A DNA stretch of 64,000 bases. Origin: Trifolium pratense (Eukaryota > Streptophyta > Magnoliopsida > Fabales > Fabaceae). Position numbers and translations under genes: made by a program. The notes beneath the pieces were generated by a model. The model saw nothing but the letters and a program-made list of their open reading frames with translations. It ran no database searches and was not told the origin of the DNA. The DNA is taken from positions 25,160,409-25,224,408 of the forward strand of contig NC_060065.1 of assembly GCF_020283565.1 (NCBI RefSeq), in the 5' to 3' direction. Positions 24,131 through 35,563 of the stretch are shown here, piece by piece; the stretch's first letter is position 1, and the number at the start of each line of letters is the position of its first letter.

Positions 24131-26444
24131 CGCCTCATTACTCACTACCTTCAGAGAGGGAAGTAACGCCAAGACCATCAAAGTGCGATATTTGGTAGTC
24201 AAAACTCCGTTCACCTCCTACAACATTATTATAGGAAGACCTGCTTTCAACACACTGGGGGCAGCCATGTCCACTCTAAACCTGGCAATTAAATACCCTC
24301 TCGATAATGGAGAAGTAGGAACAGTTAGAGGCGACCAAATCCTCGCCAAAAAATGCTACGAGTCCAGCCTAAAGATAAGACATCGAACCTCCAATGCAAG
24401 CGGAGTATCCGGAAGAGGACGAGCCATCGTTCCGGGTGGCATAAACATCATTGAAAATTCAGACATGGATCCAAGGGAAGAATTTCAAGATAGAAGGGTG
24501 AGCCCTATAGAGGATCTGGAGCAAGTCCAAATCGGCGATCACCCGCACCAGACAACCAGTCTAGGAACGGCGTTACCCGACCAGGAGAGGAGAAGAATCA
24601 TCAAAATCCTGAAAGATAACGCTGATCTATTTGCGTGGAAACCCTCAGACATGCCAGGGATAGATGAAGGGGTAATAACACATAAACTATCAATATCGCC
24701 CAGCACAAAACCAGTCTCCCAAAGAAAAAGAAAGGTTGGGGAGGAAAGGCGAGCTGCAATAGCGGAAGAAGTAGAGAAACTAAAGGAGGCTGGATTCATT
24801 GAAGAAATAAAATACCCCTCGTGGTTGGCAAATGTCGTCATGGTGAAAAAAGCCAACGGAAAGTGGAGAATGTGCGTGGATTTCACGGATCTAAACAAGG
24901 CATGTCCCAAAGACCCATATCCATTGCCCAACATAGACAGGTTGATTGATGGCGCTTCAGGATGCAAGATGTTGAGCTTCATGGACGCCTACTCCGGGTA
25001 TAATCAAATAAAGATGAACCCCACCGACGCCTGCCATACAGCCTTTATGTCAAACACCTGCAATTATTTTTACAACGTCATGCCTTTTGGGTTGAAGAAT
25101 GCGGGAGCAACATACCAAAGGTTGATGGACAGGGTCTTCTCTGAGCAAATAGGAAAGAACCTAGAGGTGTACATTGATGACATGGTAGTAAAAACTTCCG
25201 AAGAAAATCGCCATGACGAAGATCTTTTGGACATCCTGGGATCAGTAAGAAAGTATAACATGAGGTTAAACCCAGCGAAATGTTCCTTCGGGGTGCAAGC
25301 AGGAAAATTCCTAGGTTTCATGCTCACCAGCAGAGGAATAGAAGCCAATCCAGAAAAATGTCAAGCCATCATAGACATGAGAAGCCCTACATCCGTGAAA
25401 GAGGTCCAAACATTGACAGGCAGAATAGCGGCATTATCCAGATTCTTATCATGCGCGGGCGAAAAAGGTTTCCACTTCTTCGCATCTCTTAGAAAAAATG
25501 AAAGATTCTCCTGGACGCCCGAATGTGAAGAAGCCTTCAGACAACTAAAGGAATTCTTAGCATCGCCGCCCATCTTGACCCGCCCATTACCAGGTAATAC
25601 CCTTTACCTTTATCTTGCAGTTTCGGATAGAGCCTTAAGTTCAGCTCTGGTTCAGGAAGTAGAGGGCGAAGAAAAGCCTATATATTTTGTAAGTAGAACC
25701 CTTAGAGGAGCAGAAACAAGATATCAGAGGATAGAGAGGTTATCTCTTGCGGTGGTTGTCACAGCTAGAAAATTAAGGCAATACTTTCAAAGCCACAAGA
25801 TAGTTGTTAGAACAGATTACCCTATCAAGAACGTCCTCAGAAAGCCAGACCTAGCAGGAAGGATGGTAGCTTGGTCCGTCGAATTGTCAGAATTTGATAT
25901 CACTTTCTCACCCAGAGGGGCCATCAAATCGCAAAGACTGGCTGACTTTGTATTAGAAATGTCTACCCCGCCAACAACTGAGAAAGCTGCGACTTCGACC
26001 CTCTCAGTAGACGGAGCCTCCAACGTACGGGGAAGTGGAGCCGGAGTAGTGTTGGAAGGACCAGATGGCGTTATGATAGAACAATCATTACGTTTCGCCT
26101 TCAAAGCCAGCAACAACCAGGCTGAATATGAAGCCTTGATAGCAGGAATGAAGTTAGCAAAAGACATGGAAGTGAAGGAGTTGAAAGCCATGAGTGATTC
26201 CCAACTGGTAACCAACCAAGTGTCAGGAAAGTTTCAAACGAAAGAGCCACAGTTAATCAAATACGTGGAGGGAGTGCAAAGTCTAGCTAAACACTTTGAC
26301 TCGTTCGAATTAGTTTATGTTCCTCGCGAACAAAACATGAGAGCAGATCTACTATCAAAACTGGCGAGCACAAAAAAACCGGGGAGCCATAGAACCGTTA
26401 TCCAAGAAACGATCAAAACTCCAGCATTGGCGGAGAAGATTTGA
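24131..26444 (+). CDS. Tat pol: protease end, RT, RNase H and archaeal-type RNase H
   Basis: This is the continuation of the gag-AP frame after the insertion; the ATG at 24111 and the first residues are insertion-derived. RT blocks: KKANGKWRMCVDFTDLNKAC, FMDAYSGYNQI, FGLKNAGATYQRLMD and the catalytic YIDDMVVK near 25171. The gypsy RNase H follows (FVSRTLRGAE, VRTDYPIKNVL). A second RNase H follows from about 25990 (LSVDGASNVRGSGAGVVL, NNQAEYEALIAGM, SDSQLVTNQ, REQNMRADLLS), which is the Tat-specific aRNH. The frame ends in TGATGATGG, where a stop overlaps an ATG in another frame. RT and both RNase H cores look intact. Confidence 0.9.
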
Positions 26445-27693
26445 TGATGGTGATAGAGGAGGAAGATTGGAGATCGCCCATTATCCGATACCTCCAAAAA
26501 GATGAACTCCCAAAAGAAAAGGAAAAGGCGTTCAAATTGAAAAAATGGCGGCATGGTATTCTATGGTAGGAGATAGGCTATACAAAAGGGGATTTGCATC
26601 CCCCCTCCTTCTATGCGTTAGTAATGAAGAAGCAAAACACATTATGTCTGAGGTACATGAAGGTTCGTGTGGCAGCCATATCGGTTCAAGGGCTTTAGCA
26701 GGAAAAATATTAAGAGCAGGTTTTTACTGGCCGGATATACATGATGATACCGCCATGTATGTGAGAAACTGCGACAAATGCCAAAGACACGCTAATTTAC
26801 ATCACGTACCAGGGGAGCCATTGAAGTCAGTATTATCCCCATGGCCTTTTTTCATGTGGGGGGTGGATATTGTTGGTCCATTTCCGGTTGGATATAAACA
26901 GGCGCGATGGATCATTGTCGCCGTGGATTATTTCACAAAATGGATAGAAGCAGAACCAGTATCTAGTATCTCGGCGGAACAGGTCAAAATTTTTTATTGG
27001 AAGAAAATCATTTGCAGGTTCGGTTTGCCCAAATATATTGTATCCGATAACGGCACTCAGTTCACCAGTGAAAGAGTCGTGGAGTTCTGTCGAAGCAAGG
27101 GAATAAAAAATACCTTCATATCGGTGGAACACCCACAAGCTAATGGACAGGCGGAATCAGCGAATAAGGTTATATTAAGGGCATTGAAAAGGAGGCTAGC
27201 TAGCAAAGGCGAGGCATGGGTAGCCCACATCTCGCCCATTCTTTGGTCGTATCACACTACCCCCCAATCATCAACAGGAGAAGCGCCATTCACAATGGTT
27301 TATGGTTCAGACGCAATGATCCCGGTGGAGATAAATCCTCCCAGTTGGCGCAGAGAAACCATAACGCAAGAAGAGAACAATAGAGCTTTGGAAGAGAATC
27401 TAGACATGATCGAGGAAAGAAGGGAGAGAGCACATTTCAGAGAATTCGCCATAAAGCAAAGAGCCGCTAGGCGTTATAACACTAAAGTCAGACAAAGAAG
27501 ATTTCAAGAAGGTGATCTAGTGTTGAAAAGACCCATGGGAAAGGATAAAGGAGGGAAGTTTGCGGCAAACTGGGAAGGCCCTTTTCGCGTGCAAGAAGCC
27601 TTTGAAGGAGGAGCATATCGTTTAGAAACTATGGAAGGAAGGATCCTCCTCAGGACGTGGAACATAGCAAACTTGAAGTTCTACTACAGTTAG
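26444..27693 (+). CDS. Tat integrase (frame displaced twice)
   Basis: From 26444 (ATGATGGTGATAGAG) a short frame carries the pre-integrase segment WRSPIIRYLQKDELPKEKEK. A second shift occurs at the A-run near 26539-26544, and the main frame runs 26545-27693. It has the HHCC finger (HEGSCGSHIGSR...CDKCQRH), the core with DIVGPFP, SDNGTQFTS and the catalytic Glu in HPQANGQAES, and a C-terminal WEGPFRVQEAFEGGAYRL module. No chromodomain is present, as expected for Tat. Whether the two frame changes are mutations or programmed shifts cannot be told from one copy; the A-run slip looks mutational. It ends at a TAG after FYYS. Confidence 0.85.
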
Positions 27694-29573
27694 TTACGGA
27701 GCATCACACCACGGGTGGAAGAATAAGTAAATTCATTCCTTTTCAGCACTATTTAAATGATGTATAAGAACCATTTTCATTAATAAATAAAAACAGTGAG
27801 ACACTCTTTTCCCCTGTGCAAACTGGGGTTTTTATCGAGGCTCATTGAATTTCAAAATTTTAGTAGTTTTTATTACACATGTTTTCTTTCACAATCAAAA
27901 TATTTACGTCAATCAAGGTCAACCTGATTAAGTTACGGGCTCTGAATAAAAAAGAAAATAAATCAGGGTTGAGAGGCCTTGGCGTCACCCGTAGGGGGCG
28001 TCAGAAACAGAAAATAAATCAGGGTTGAGAGGCCTTGGCGTCACCCGTAGGGGGCGTCAGAAACAGAAAATAAATCAGGGTTGAGAGGCCTTGGCGTCAC
28101 CCGTAGGGGGCGTCAGAAACAGAAAATAAATCAGGGTTGAGAGGCCTTGGCGTCACCCGTAGGGGGCGTCAGAAACAGAAAATAAATCAGGGTTGAGAGG
28201 CCTTGACGTCACCCGTAGGGGGCGTCAGAAACAGAAAATAAATCAGGGTTGAGAGGCCTTGGCGTCACCCGTAGGGGGCGTCAGAAACAGAAAATGAATC
28301 AGGGTTGAGAGGCCTTGGCGTCACCCGTAGGGGGCGTCAAAAAACAGAAAATAAAACAGGGTTGAGAGGCCTTGGCGTTACCCGTAGGGGCGCCAGAAAC
28401 AGAAAATAAAACAGGGTTGAGAGGCCTTGGCGTTACCCGTAGGGGGCGTCAGAAACAGAAAATAAAACAGGGTTGAGAGGCCTTGGCGTCACCCGTAGGG
28501 GGCGTCAGAAACAGAAAATAAAACAGGGTTGAGAGGCCTTGGCGTTACCCGTAAACCTTACGAGTAGGGGGCGTCAGAAACAGAAACTAAAATAAGGTTG
28601 AAAGGCCTTGGCGTTACCTGTAAACCTTACGAGTAAGGGGCGTCAGAAAAAGAAAGTATACAGTGAAGAAAGGCAGGATTATCAACACCACCAACAGAAA
28701 AAGCTTACACACAGTCAAAACAAGGCGATTCATTATAACGTCAAATCATAAAATGCTAAAGGCAAGGAGGACACAGCCAAATCGTTCGTCACGCTAGCAG
28801 AAACAGTCGTCATGCAGCGAAACAAGACGACATATCGCTATATTAGTTACAATCGCCAAAAAGGCAACAGGTATAAAGTTATTCATAAATGATATATAAT
28901 TATATTTAAAGTGCTAAAGACATTGCAGGTGCAAAGTTAAAAATTTCAAAGGAGAGATTATTTTCAACACCAAACACAAAGTACAGTGGAAGGGCGACTC
29001 CGAGCAGCGCCAATTCTTTCTAAATCGCCAAAGAAACAACAATTACAAAATAAGGTGTGCAAGCCTGACAGTACGAAAATCAACTACAACAAAGAAGTGG
29101 CGAGACAGATTACGCTAGACTACTTACAATATTCAAATATATTATAAGAAACGTATGTTGAGTAGAAGAAGTAGAAGCACGGACTAACAAAGTGACTAGC
29201 CACAAAGTTTCAATTTGTTTCCAAGAAGGAAAGGCGATCCGCGAAAGATGAAGAGGCGAAATTGGTGACAACGCTGGCTCGAAAATGCAAATACGATGGA
29301 AAAGAAGGAAGGGCGACTTGCCAACTTGCTCAAAGTCGCCAAGAAACAATGACAACAATATTCAAAGCCACAAATGGTGTACATCAAGATATTCAAAAGT
29401 CATAGAAGGGCGAACAAATTATCTAAGAAATATCAACAACAAAAGGAAGGACAAGGCGACAAGCAAACAAAGAATATGAGTCAGCAACAAATAGGCGACA
29501 TCGAGGCATAATAATTGCCAAGTGATTTCAATCAAAAGCACTTCGCCTTCCTGAAGCCTCGTGCTTGGGGGGC
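27694..29573 (+). other. Long 3' UTR of the Tat element, including PPT
   Basis: This is 1.9 kb of noncoding sequence after integrase. It contains the tandem satellite (27949-28650) and, from 28660, a looser region in which GGCGAC/GTCGCC words recur (for example GAAGGGCGACTCC and GAAGGGCGACTTGCC). The PPT CTTGGGGGGC lies at 29564-29573, directly before TGTGTACTGGG. Small ORFs at 29110-29622 look spurious. Confidence 0.7.
27949..28650 (+). repeat. 56-bp tandem repeat array (~12 units) in the Tat 3' UTR
   Basis: The unit starts AATCAGGGTTGAGAGGCC and ends in GGGGGCGTCAGAAACAGAAAATA. Starts at 27961, 28017, 28073, 28129, 28185 and 28241 are exactly 56 bp apart. Later units have small indels, and the last two are longer through an added AAACCTTACGAGTA. 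Several units are identical, so the array expanded or homogenised recently. Each unit holds a GGCGTCACCC...GGGGGCGTC near-palindrome. Confidence 0.95.
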
Positions 29574-30130
29574 TGTGTACTGGGCCATGGATCAGGGTGT
29601 GATTTGTTAAGGCCCAATACAAAAAAGCCCAATCAATTATAGTCCATGAGGTTCACACCAAAATATCTTATGTTTCTCACCATGATGATGACACGTAAAG
29701 ATTACCACCACCTCCATGATCTACCATAGCTTGGAGAAGAAGGAAGAAGCTTGGAGAAGAAGGAAAAGAAACCGCCCACTACCCATGAATTCCTCTCCAA
29801 GCAAGGCGGTTATCAAGCAACAAGAGGGAGATGTTTTGCCTATAAATAGGATCTTCTTCAAGAGAAGAAGGGGCTCTCTCTCATTCTGAAAAAACACCAT
29901 ACTTTCATTCTTGTAAAGAGACAACTCTTTAATTCTTGTAAAGTCAATCAATTTTTTCTCTGATCATACTTGTATCAATTATCAATCTTGAATAATACAA
30001 ACCCCCTATGTTCTTCACCAGAACAGGATCATCATCTGACTTATAAAACTCCCGGGGTTGTTGGGATTGAACCAAGGGTAATCACACCATTCAATCAATA
30101 ATACAACCCCCTTTAGTTTTTACCAGAACA
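29574..30130 (+). repeat. 3' LTR of the Tat element (557 bp, complete)
   Basis: It runs from TGTGTACTGGG to ACCAGAACA. TATA box CTATAAATAG at 29840-29849. A tandem AGCTTGGAGAAGAAGGA repeat lies near 29729-29764. The right flank is AAACT. Confidence 0.92.
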
Positions 30131-33100
30131 AAACTAAAATTCAAATAAATTAGGGGAGAGCTTATGTATATAATAATTTGTTGGCATGATGCTATTCAAT
30201 ATCTCAACATACATGTTTGAGTGTTCCCAACTATAACTTAGAATGGATCTTCAGGTCCATTATTTTTTTGTTTGTATGAACATATTTCACAAGATGTTCG
30301 GTATAAATTTCAATTAACATGTGATATTTATCAAATATTTTCTAGAATAATATATATAAAATGATCTCTTAAAAATAATTTCACAAACTTCTGGTTGTGA
30401 GTTTATAACAAACATACATGTGACCATTTGGTTGATCATCAATTCAAATTTTAGAAATCTAATTGGTCCACATGATCGGTGTATTGATTTACAAATATCA
30501 CCTTATATATATTCTAAAAAATAAAAGATGCTCATTTACTTAATTTATCAACTTCCTTTGGGAACTAGTAACACATAAAAATTATTAGATTGAATGAACT
30601 TCTGGCCATTCAATACATATCCATAGAAATTTTTCGCATCATAATAGACCAGAAATGACCCAACTGATCTTGCCAATGACCAAATTAATATGATTTATTT
30701 GTAAACTTCTGGTTTACTTGAACATGTGCTTAAGTTGCACTAATATCATAAGTACACCACAAACTAAAGACAAAAGTTGATAATATGTCTCGTAATATAG
30801 AGATAAAATATCTCCGTCGTTTCTTGTTTCAATATGATATTCATTTATGCGAATATCCTTCAAACATAAAAAAATTCTTTAAGACTTAAAAATATACAAT
30901 ACATTGGCAAAGCGTAACTTTATTTCTCGATATAACAATGCATTGACTCTTCTGGAGTCTTCAATAATTTTCGTACTACCAAATATAAAATTTAACTTTT
31001 CATGAATAGTAGTATCGATGAATATTTTCAAGCTAAACAAATATGTTTCTACAAAAAAAATCTTTTCGGTGGAACACAATAAAAAAAATAGTAATAATTT
31101 ATTTGTATGAGAATTAAAAGAGTAAAAATAAAGTTTAATAAAAAAAAATTTATGTGGATTTCAGTAGAATTAGAAATTAAAATATAGTAACAATTAAAAT
31201 ATTTTAAAATTAAAATCAATTAATTGATTTAAATATGTAACCGGAATAATTAAAATCAGTTTATATTTACAAACTGTAACCGGATTATAATTATAAGTAA
31301 TTAAAAAAATAACTGTATTCAAAGCTTAAGAAAACATAATCACCATAAAATAAATTCAAAATTTAATGTATAAAAAGCTAAATGTAACTTTTTTCTTAGG
31401 CATATATTTCATAGGGAATAATAATAGTCTACCTCATAGTAAAATATAAAATAGATAGATAGAGATCTTACTAAGTTGTACATCGAGAAATAAAGTCGAA
31501 TTATCATGTAAAAACTTTCACATTTCAATTGATAATTATTGAAATTGTACCAATCTAAAATATGATTAATCAAATATTTTTGAAATTATTTTCATAAGTT
31601 TGCTACTTCAGGAGCATATTCAAGACACATACATAATTGTTCTTTTAATTTTGGTCAAATTTATACTAAGATCAAATAGATCATATGGACTTTAATCATG
31701 TTGTAAAAATAATTAGTTCTTCAGGAACTCAACAACAAATCTCTATTCAAAATGGCTAGAGAAAAACACAATTTTACAATCTTTCATAATATTGGTTAAG
31801 AAAATCCATATTCTTTGAGCAATCTATCAAAGATGCGCTAATATTAAAGTTTTAGCTTTTCAAGAACTATATCACAAGTGATCTTGATATAATGATCACA
31901 ATAATCTTCATAATTTCTTCAAGAAAATTTTATTCTTTGAGCAATCATTCAAAGAGACTTCAATATTAAGGTTTTCCCTTTTTCTTCTTAGTTCTTCGGG
32001 AACTATCACATATATTTTCATTAGTTTTGCTAATTTGCCCACTTTTTCGGCCTCTTTTTTTTTTCTTGTCATTTTTTTCACTTCTAGTGAGAAGCCGAAC
32101 TTTTAAAATTAACACAGCCATGACTATTACCACGACCATGACCACAATTTTGTCCATGGTAATTATGTGTTGCTACATTCACTTCTGGGAACGGAGTAAC
32201 ATCAGTGGGTCGGAGTTCATTCAGTTCTAAAAATAATTTTTCATTCATTTTTTTATTGATAATATCATCAAATAATAAAATCAAGCAAATTAGATAGGCA
32301 TAGTTAACATAGTTAAATAGAATTTCTTATAGTATGTTTATACATTAGATGGTGACAAAACTAATAAGGAAATTGTTTAAAGGAATTGCTACAACATATA
32401 ACTATTAATATATTATTATATTATTTCTTAAAGGAATTAAATTATTGGTCTTGAAGAAAAATAATTATAGGTAACGTACATGAAGTTTGAAAGTTAAAAC
32501 CATAATAGCTTATGATGATGCTAAACCATAACAACATAGTCATTTGATAGGTAACGTACATGAAAAATAAATAGTCATACGATTATATGTTTGATTGTTT
32601 ATACCTTTCAATATGATAAACACTAAATTCAAATTATTTATCAACAACATCTCATGTATAGATCATGAGCAATACACATGAATTATAGAAATATAAAATT
32701 GGTACTAAAAATGATAAAGCTATCCTTCAGGGATAACATGTATATTGAATTCTTCTGGAATTCATAAAAAATAATATAGAGGAATTTCTTCAAGAACTAT
32801 ATAGCATCGTTATAATGTAAAATTAATTATTTATGCAATCCTTCAGGGATGCATATAACATTGAATTCTTCATGAGTTTTTCAAGAACTCTATAATAGAT
32901 CTTATCAAATATTTTCTACACCCTTCAGGGATGTGTCACAATTGAATTCATCAAGATTTCATGGAGAACAAAATTTGAATTTTTAAGTTCTTCAAGAATA
33001 TATATAATAGATCTAATTGTACGATCCTTCAAAGATGTATCCATAATGAATTCTTCAGGAATTCGTGGGAAATACAAATTGATTTTTAAATTGTTCAAGA

Positions 33101-33382
33101 ATTGTATAACATATCAAATCAGTTATTTATCCAATCTTTCAGATGTTCATTTTACTTATATCTATGAATCTTTAGGATTCATATTTTAAAATTTCATCAT
33201 ACTATGAATCTTCAGGATTCATATTTTAAAAATTTCACCACGATACTTCTGGATCGTAGGCTGTAAATCAATATAAAAAAACGAAAAAAAATAGAATTAA
33301 AAAATACAAGAAATAAAATTATCACCTCCCATGGTTGCTATACCTTTCTTGAGAAGGGAGAGAGACTATCGTGCTGATAACG
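30131..33382 (-). pseudogene. Degenerate Ty1/copia body (gag, PR, pre-IN, IN start)
   Basis: Minus-strand traces keep copia order. A gag end lies at 32284-32090 (LRPTDVTPFPEVNVATHNY, then a His/Gly-rich HGQNCGHGRGNSHG). Protease and pre-integrase traces lie near 31079-30830 (STKIIEDSRR, LKDIRINEYHIET). The HHCC region is near 30690 (GHWQDQLGHFWSIMMRKI), and an integrase-core start is near 30510-30390 (YIQGDICKSIH). Many stops and frameshifts break it. The sequence ends abruptly at the Tat 3' LTR. The 1 kb after the LTR (32300-33300) holds degenerate repeats of CTTCAGGGAT/CTTCAGGAATTC words, so the usual gag N-terminus is not readable. Confidence 0.65.
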
Positions 33383-33618
33383 TGTTATAAACTATTTCTA
33401 ACATGAACCATAATATGGAAGAATAGAGAAGAAAAAGAAGAGAGAAGAGAAAGGAATAGACTTTGTATTATTCTATTCACAAGTGTGTATTACATTGTAA
33501 CAAAGGGGTCCTATTTATAGGACATATTTAGGAGACAAGAAAACCTACACAATAATGGACATTCATTACTATTATTATTCATAACATAAAGGCTATAATT
33601 ACTTATTACTTATTCACA
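33383..33618 (-). repeat. 5' LTR of the degenerate copia element
   Basis: On the minus strand it starts TGTGAATAAGTAAT, has a TATA motif (CCTATAAATAGG, 33509-33520), and ends AGTTTATAACA. CGTTATCAGCACGA follows, a PBS-region motif I recognise from several plant copia elements. A hAT MITE abuts its outer end. Confidence 0.6.
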
Positions 33619-33620
33619 AT

Positions 33621-34109
33621 AAGAGGCGGCTTGGAGGCATGTGCGAGGTGTGCGACGGCATAGGGCCTCAAAATTTTGAGGGCCTCAACTCAAAATTTTG
33701 AGGTCCTGTAATATTACTTATATATTATTTATACCTATAAAATATCAGATGTATATTAATAGATTAATTTTTAGGCCCTAAAATAATAGTTATATATTGT
33801 TAATGTTCATAAATATCATACGAGTATCAATATATTAGTTATCTATACTCGTAAATATAGTTCTAGTCCATTTTAATCTTTGCATAAAATTTAATCTTAG
33901 ATTATGATGTTCATTTTTGACGTTATATACAAAGATAATTATTTTGTATTTCTTGTTCCATTTAATTTAATCCAAGATTTTAATATTGATAATTTATATG
34001 TTTACAAGAATGTTTTTGTATATTATATGCAATTTAAATCGATAATTTTTTATTAAGGGTCCACTTTTTATATTTTGCACAGAACCTCCTAAAACTCGGA
34101 GACGCCCCT
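33621..34109 (-). mobile_element. hAT MITE, second copy, inverted relative to 7388-7846
   Basis: It starts AAGAGGCGGCTTGG and ends GGAGACGCCCCT, matching the reverse complement of the first copy along its length (shared TGCGAGGTGTGCGACGGCAT, CTCAAAATTTTGAG). TCACAAT flanks it on both sides, 7 of the expected 8 bp, with slight erosion at the right tip. It appears to have inserted at the edge of the copia LTR. Confidence 0.75.
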
Positions 34110-35392
34110 CACAATGAATTTGGCATATTCGTTTTATTATAATTTCTTTTATAATTATAATATATACACGGTTTTAAGTTTTTTTTCGTTATACGCGGTT
34201 TTAAGTTTTAACTTCCCTTTTGCTTAAAAAAAAGTTTTAACACCCCTTTATCCTTTATTTTGTTTTAAAATAAATACCTTTATATATATTGTAAAAAGAA
34301 AAGAAAAATCCCCTTTATTTATGTGAATGCAAAAAAACGCTATAATGATTGGTACCCCTCAAGTTGCTAAAAAATTATCCCGGTTACAAAAAAACAAAAA
34401 AAATTGAAGGTCAAATAATTAATGTGATAAATATAATCATGAAGAGGAACAATTTGGTCACAACTATACATTGATCAACCATTTAATAAATTTGCATATG
34501 AGAATTTAATGTCAAATCATTCATAGAAGAGATTTCCTTATGCCATGTGACAATGTTATGAGAATATTTGAATTTTGTGTGGCCAATAAATATGTGATTA
34601 TAGTCATCAATGCATTTAATATTGAATCAAGGAGAGAGCAGAATGGTTGAGATGAGAGTATTTTAGAGGAGAGAGAAAGGAAAATAAGTCTGATTTTTTA
34701 CATATTATAAATTATAGATATAGATTATAGATTATAGATTACGTATAACTGTATATTTTACGTATAACTGTGGGATTCTGTTACATGACTGCATTATGAT
34801 CCATACTAATGAATGAATGGGTAATGGATTAGAGTTAATATTGTTGTCGGTTGTGAAGGATAACTGAATCTTCGACACTCTTTTTATAAGTTTTTCATTG
34901 ATCAAAATTAAGCTATTAGCTAACCTTACACAAAATACAAAAAATCAACCTCATTAAATAAAATCTGAAATATCTCAGAGAATTATAATTTCTCTATTTT
35001 ATGTGGATAAATTCATTTGCAAAATTACAAAAATAAAATATATATTAGGTTAGTTAGGTTACGCATGACATGACAAAGACGGATATTCGAGGCAGCTTCA
35101 TATTTTTGTTTTTTTGTTCTTCAATTGTTTTTATATATCACTAATCGTTGCAATAAATATTTGGAATTTTCTAGGTCCACTTGAAACTAGACAACAATAA
35201 TGCCTCAATCAAATTGTACAAACTGTACTCGTCATGAGTAGTCATTAGAATCAATATCCTAATTGGGTACGGAAGAAATACAATATCATAAAAAGATAAC
35301 CATAAAATTTCATATGCGTAGTATTAATTCAAACTCATCGAGAATCCTATGTGTATTGACTATTGTGTGATCTATTTTCCAACGAGGAGCGC
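34110..35392. other. AT-rich intergenic DNA, no gene seen
   Basis: Very AT-rich sequence with homopolymer runs. A short tandem TATAGATTA cluster and two copies of TTACGTATAACTGT lie at 34710-34770. No ORF with recognisable content was found. Confidence 0.5.
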
Positions 35393-35394
35393 TA

Positions 35395-35561
35395 GCAACA
35401 CACTCTTTAACAAACACACTCTAACACATTCTCTTTTATTGATTAAAATTTATATGGGTCATATAAAAGTTATATGAGTCAACATTTTTTTATGGGACCC
35501 ATGTAAATTTCAACTAATAAAAAAGAGTGTGTTGGAGTGTGTTTATTAAAAAGTGTGTTAC
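35395..35561. mobile_element. Short TIR element (MITE), 167 bp
   Basis: The ends are inverted repeats of about 65 bp: GCAACACACTCTTTAACAAA on the left against GTAACACACTTTTTAATAAA from the right, with scattered transitions. TA flanks both ends (35393-35394 and 35562-35563), within a CTAG context. The TA flank suggests a Tc1/mariner-type element, but CTAG could instead be part of the TIR. The superfamily is uncertain. Confidence 0.65.
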
Positions 35562-35563
35562 TA

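Larger units (their letters stand above)
9677..30130 (+). mobile_element. Ty3/gypsy Tat-lineage retrotransposon, split by a nested 12.5-kb insertion
   Basis: Order: truncated 5' LTR (9677-9995), PBS, gag-AP, RT-RNaseH-aRNaseH, IN, long 3' UTR with a tandem satellite, PPT, 3' LTR (29574-30130). Without the insertion it would be about 8 kb. The 319 bp common to both LTRs differ at only 2 sites by my count (about 0.6%), so it is young. A second, archaeal-type RNase H before integrase is diagnostic of the Tat lineage (Tat/Ogre/Retand). The 5' LTR lacks its first 238 bp, and the left flank (LINE piece) does not match the right flank (copia pol), so a deletion after insertion is likely. No target duplication can be tested. 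Confidence 0.9.

Noticed and set aside
27949..28650. Regular repeats resembling a CRISPR array
   Set aside because: Units are contiguous 56-bp tandem copies without unique spacers, in a plant retrotransposon 3' UTR with no cas genes.
30879..32284. Small minus-strand ORFs as host genes
   Set aside because: They match copia gag, protease and pre-integrase patterns with many stops and belong to a degenerate element.
35395..35561. Transcription terminator or regulatory hairpin
   Set aside because: The inverted repeat is better explained as a MITE with TA flanks; no neighbouring gene would use it.
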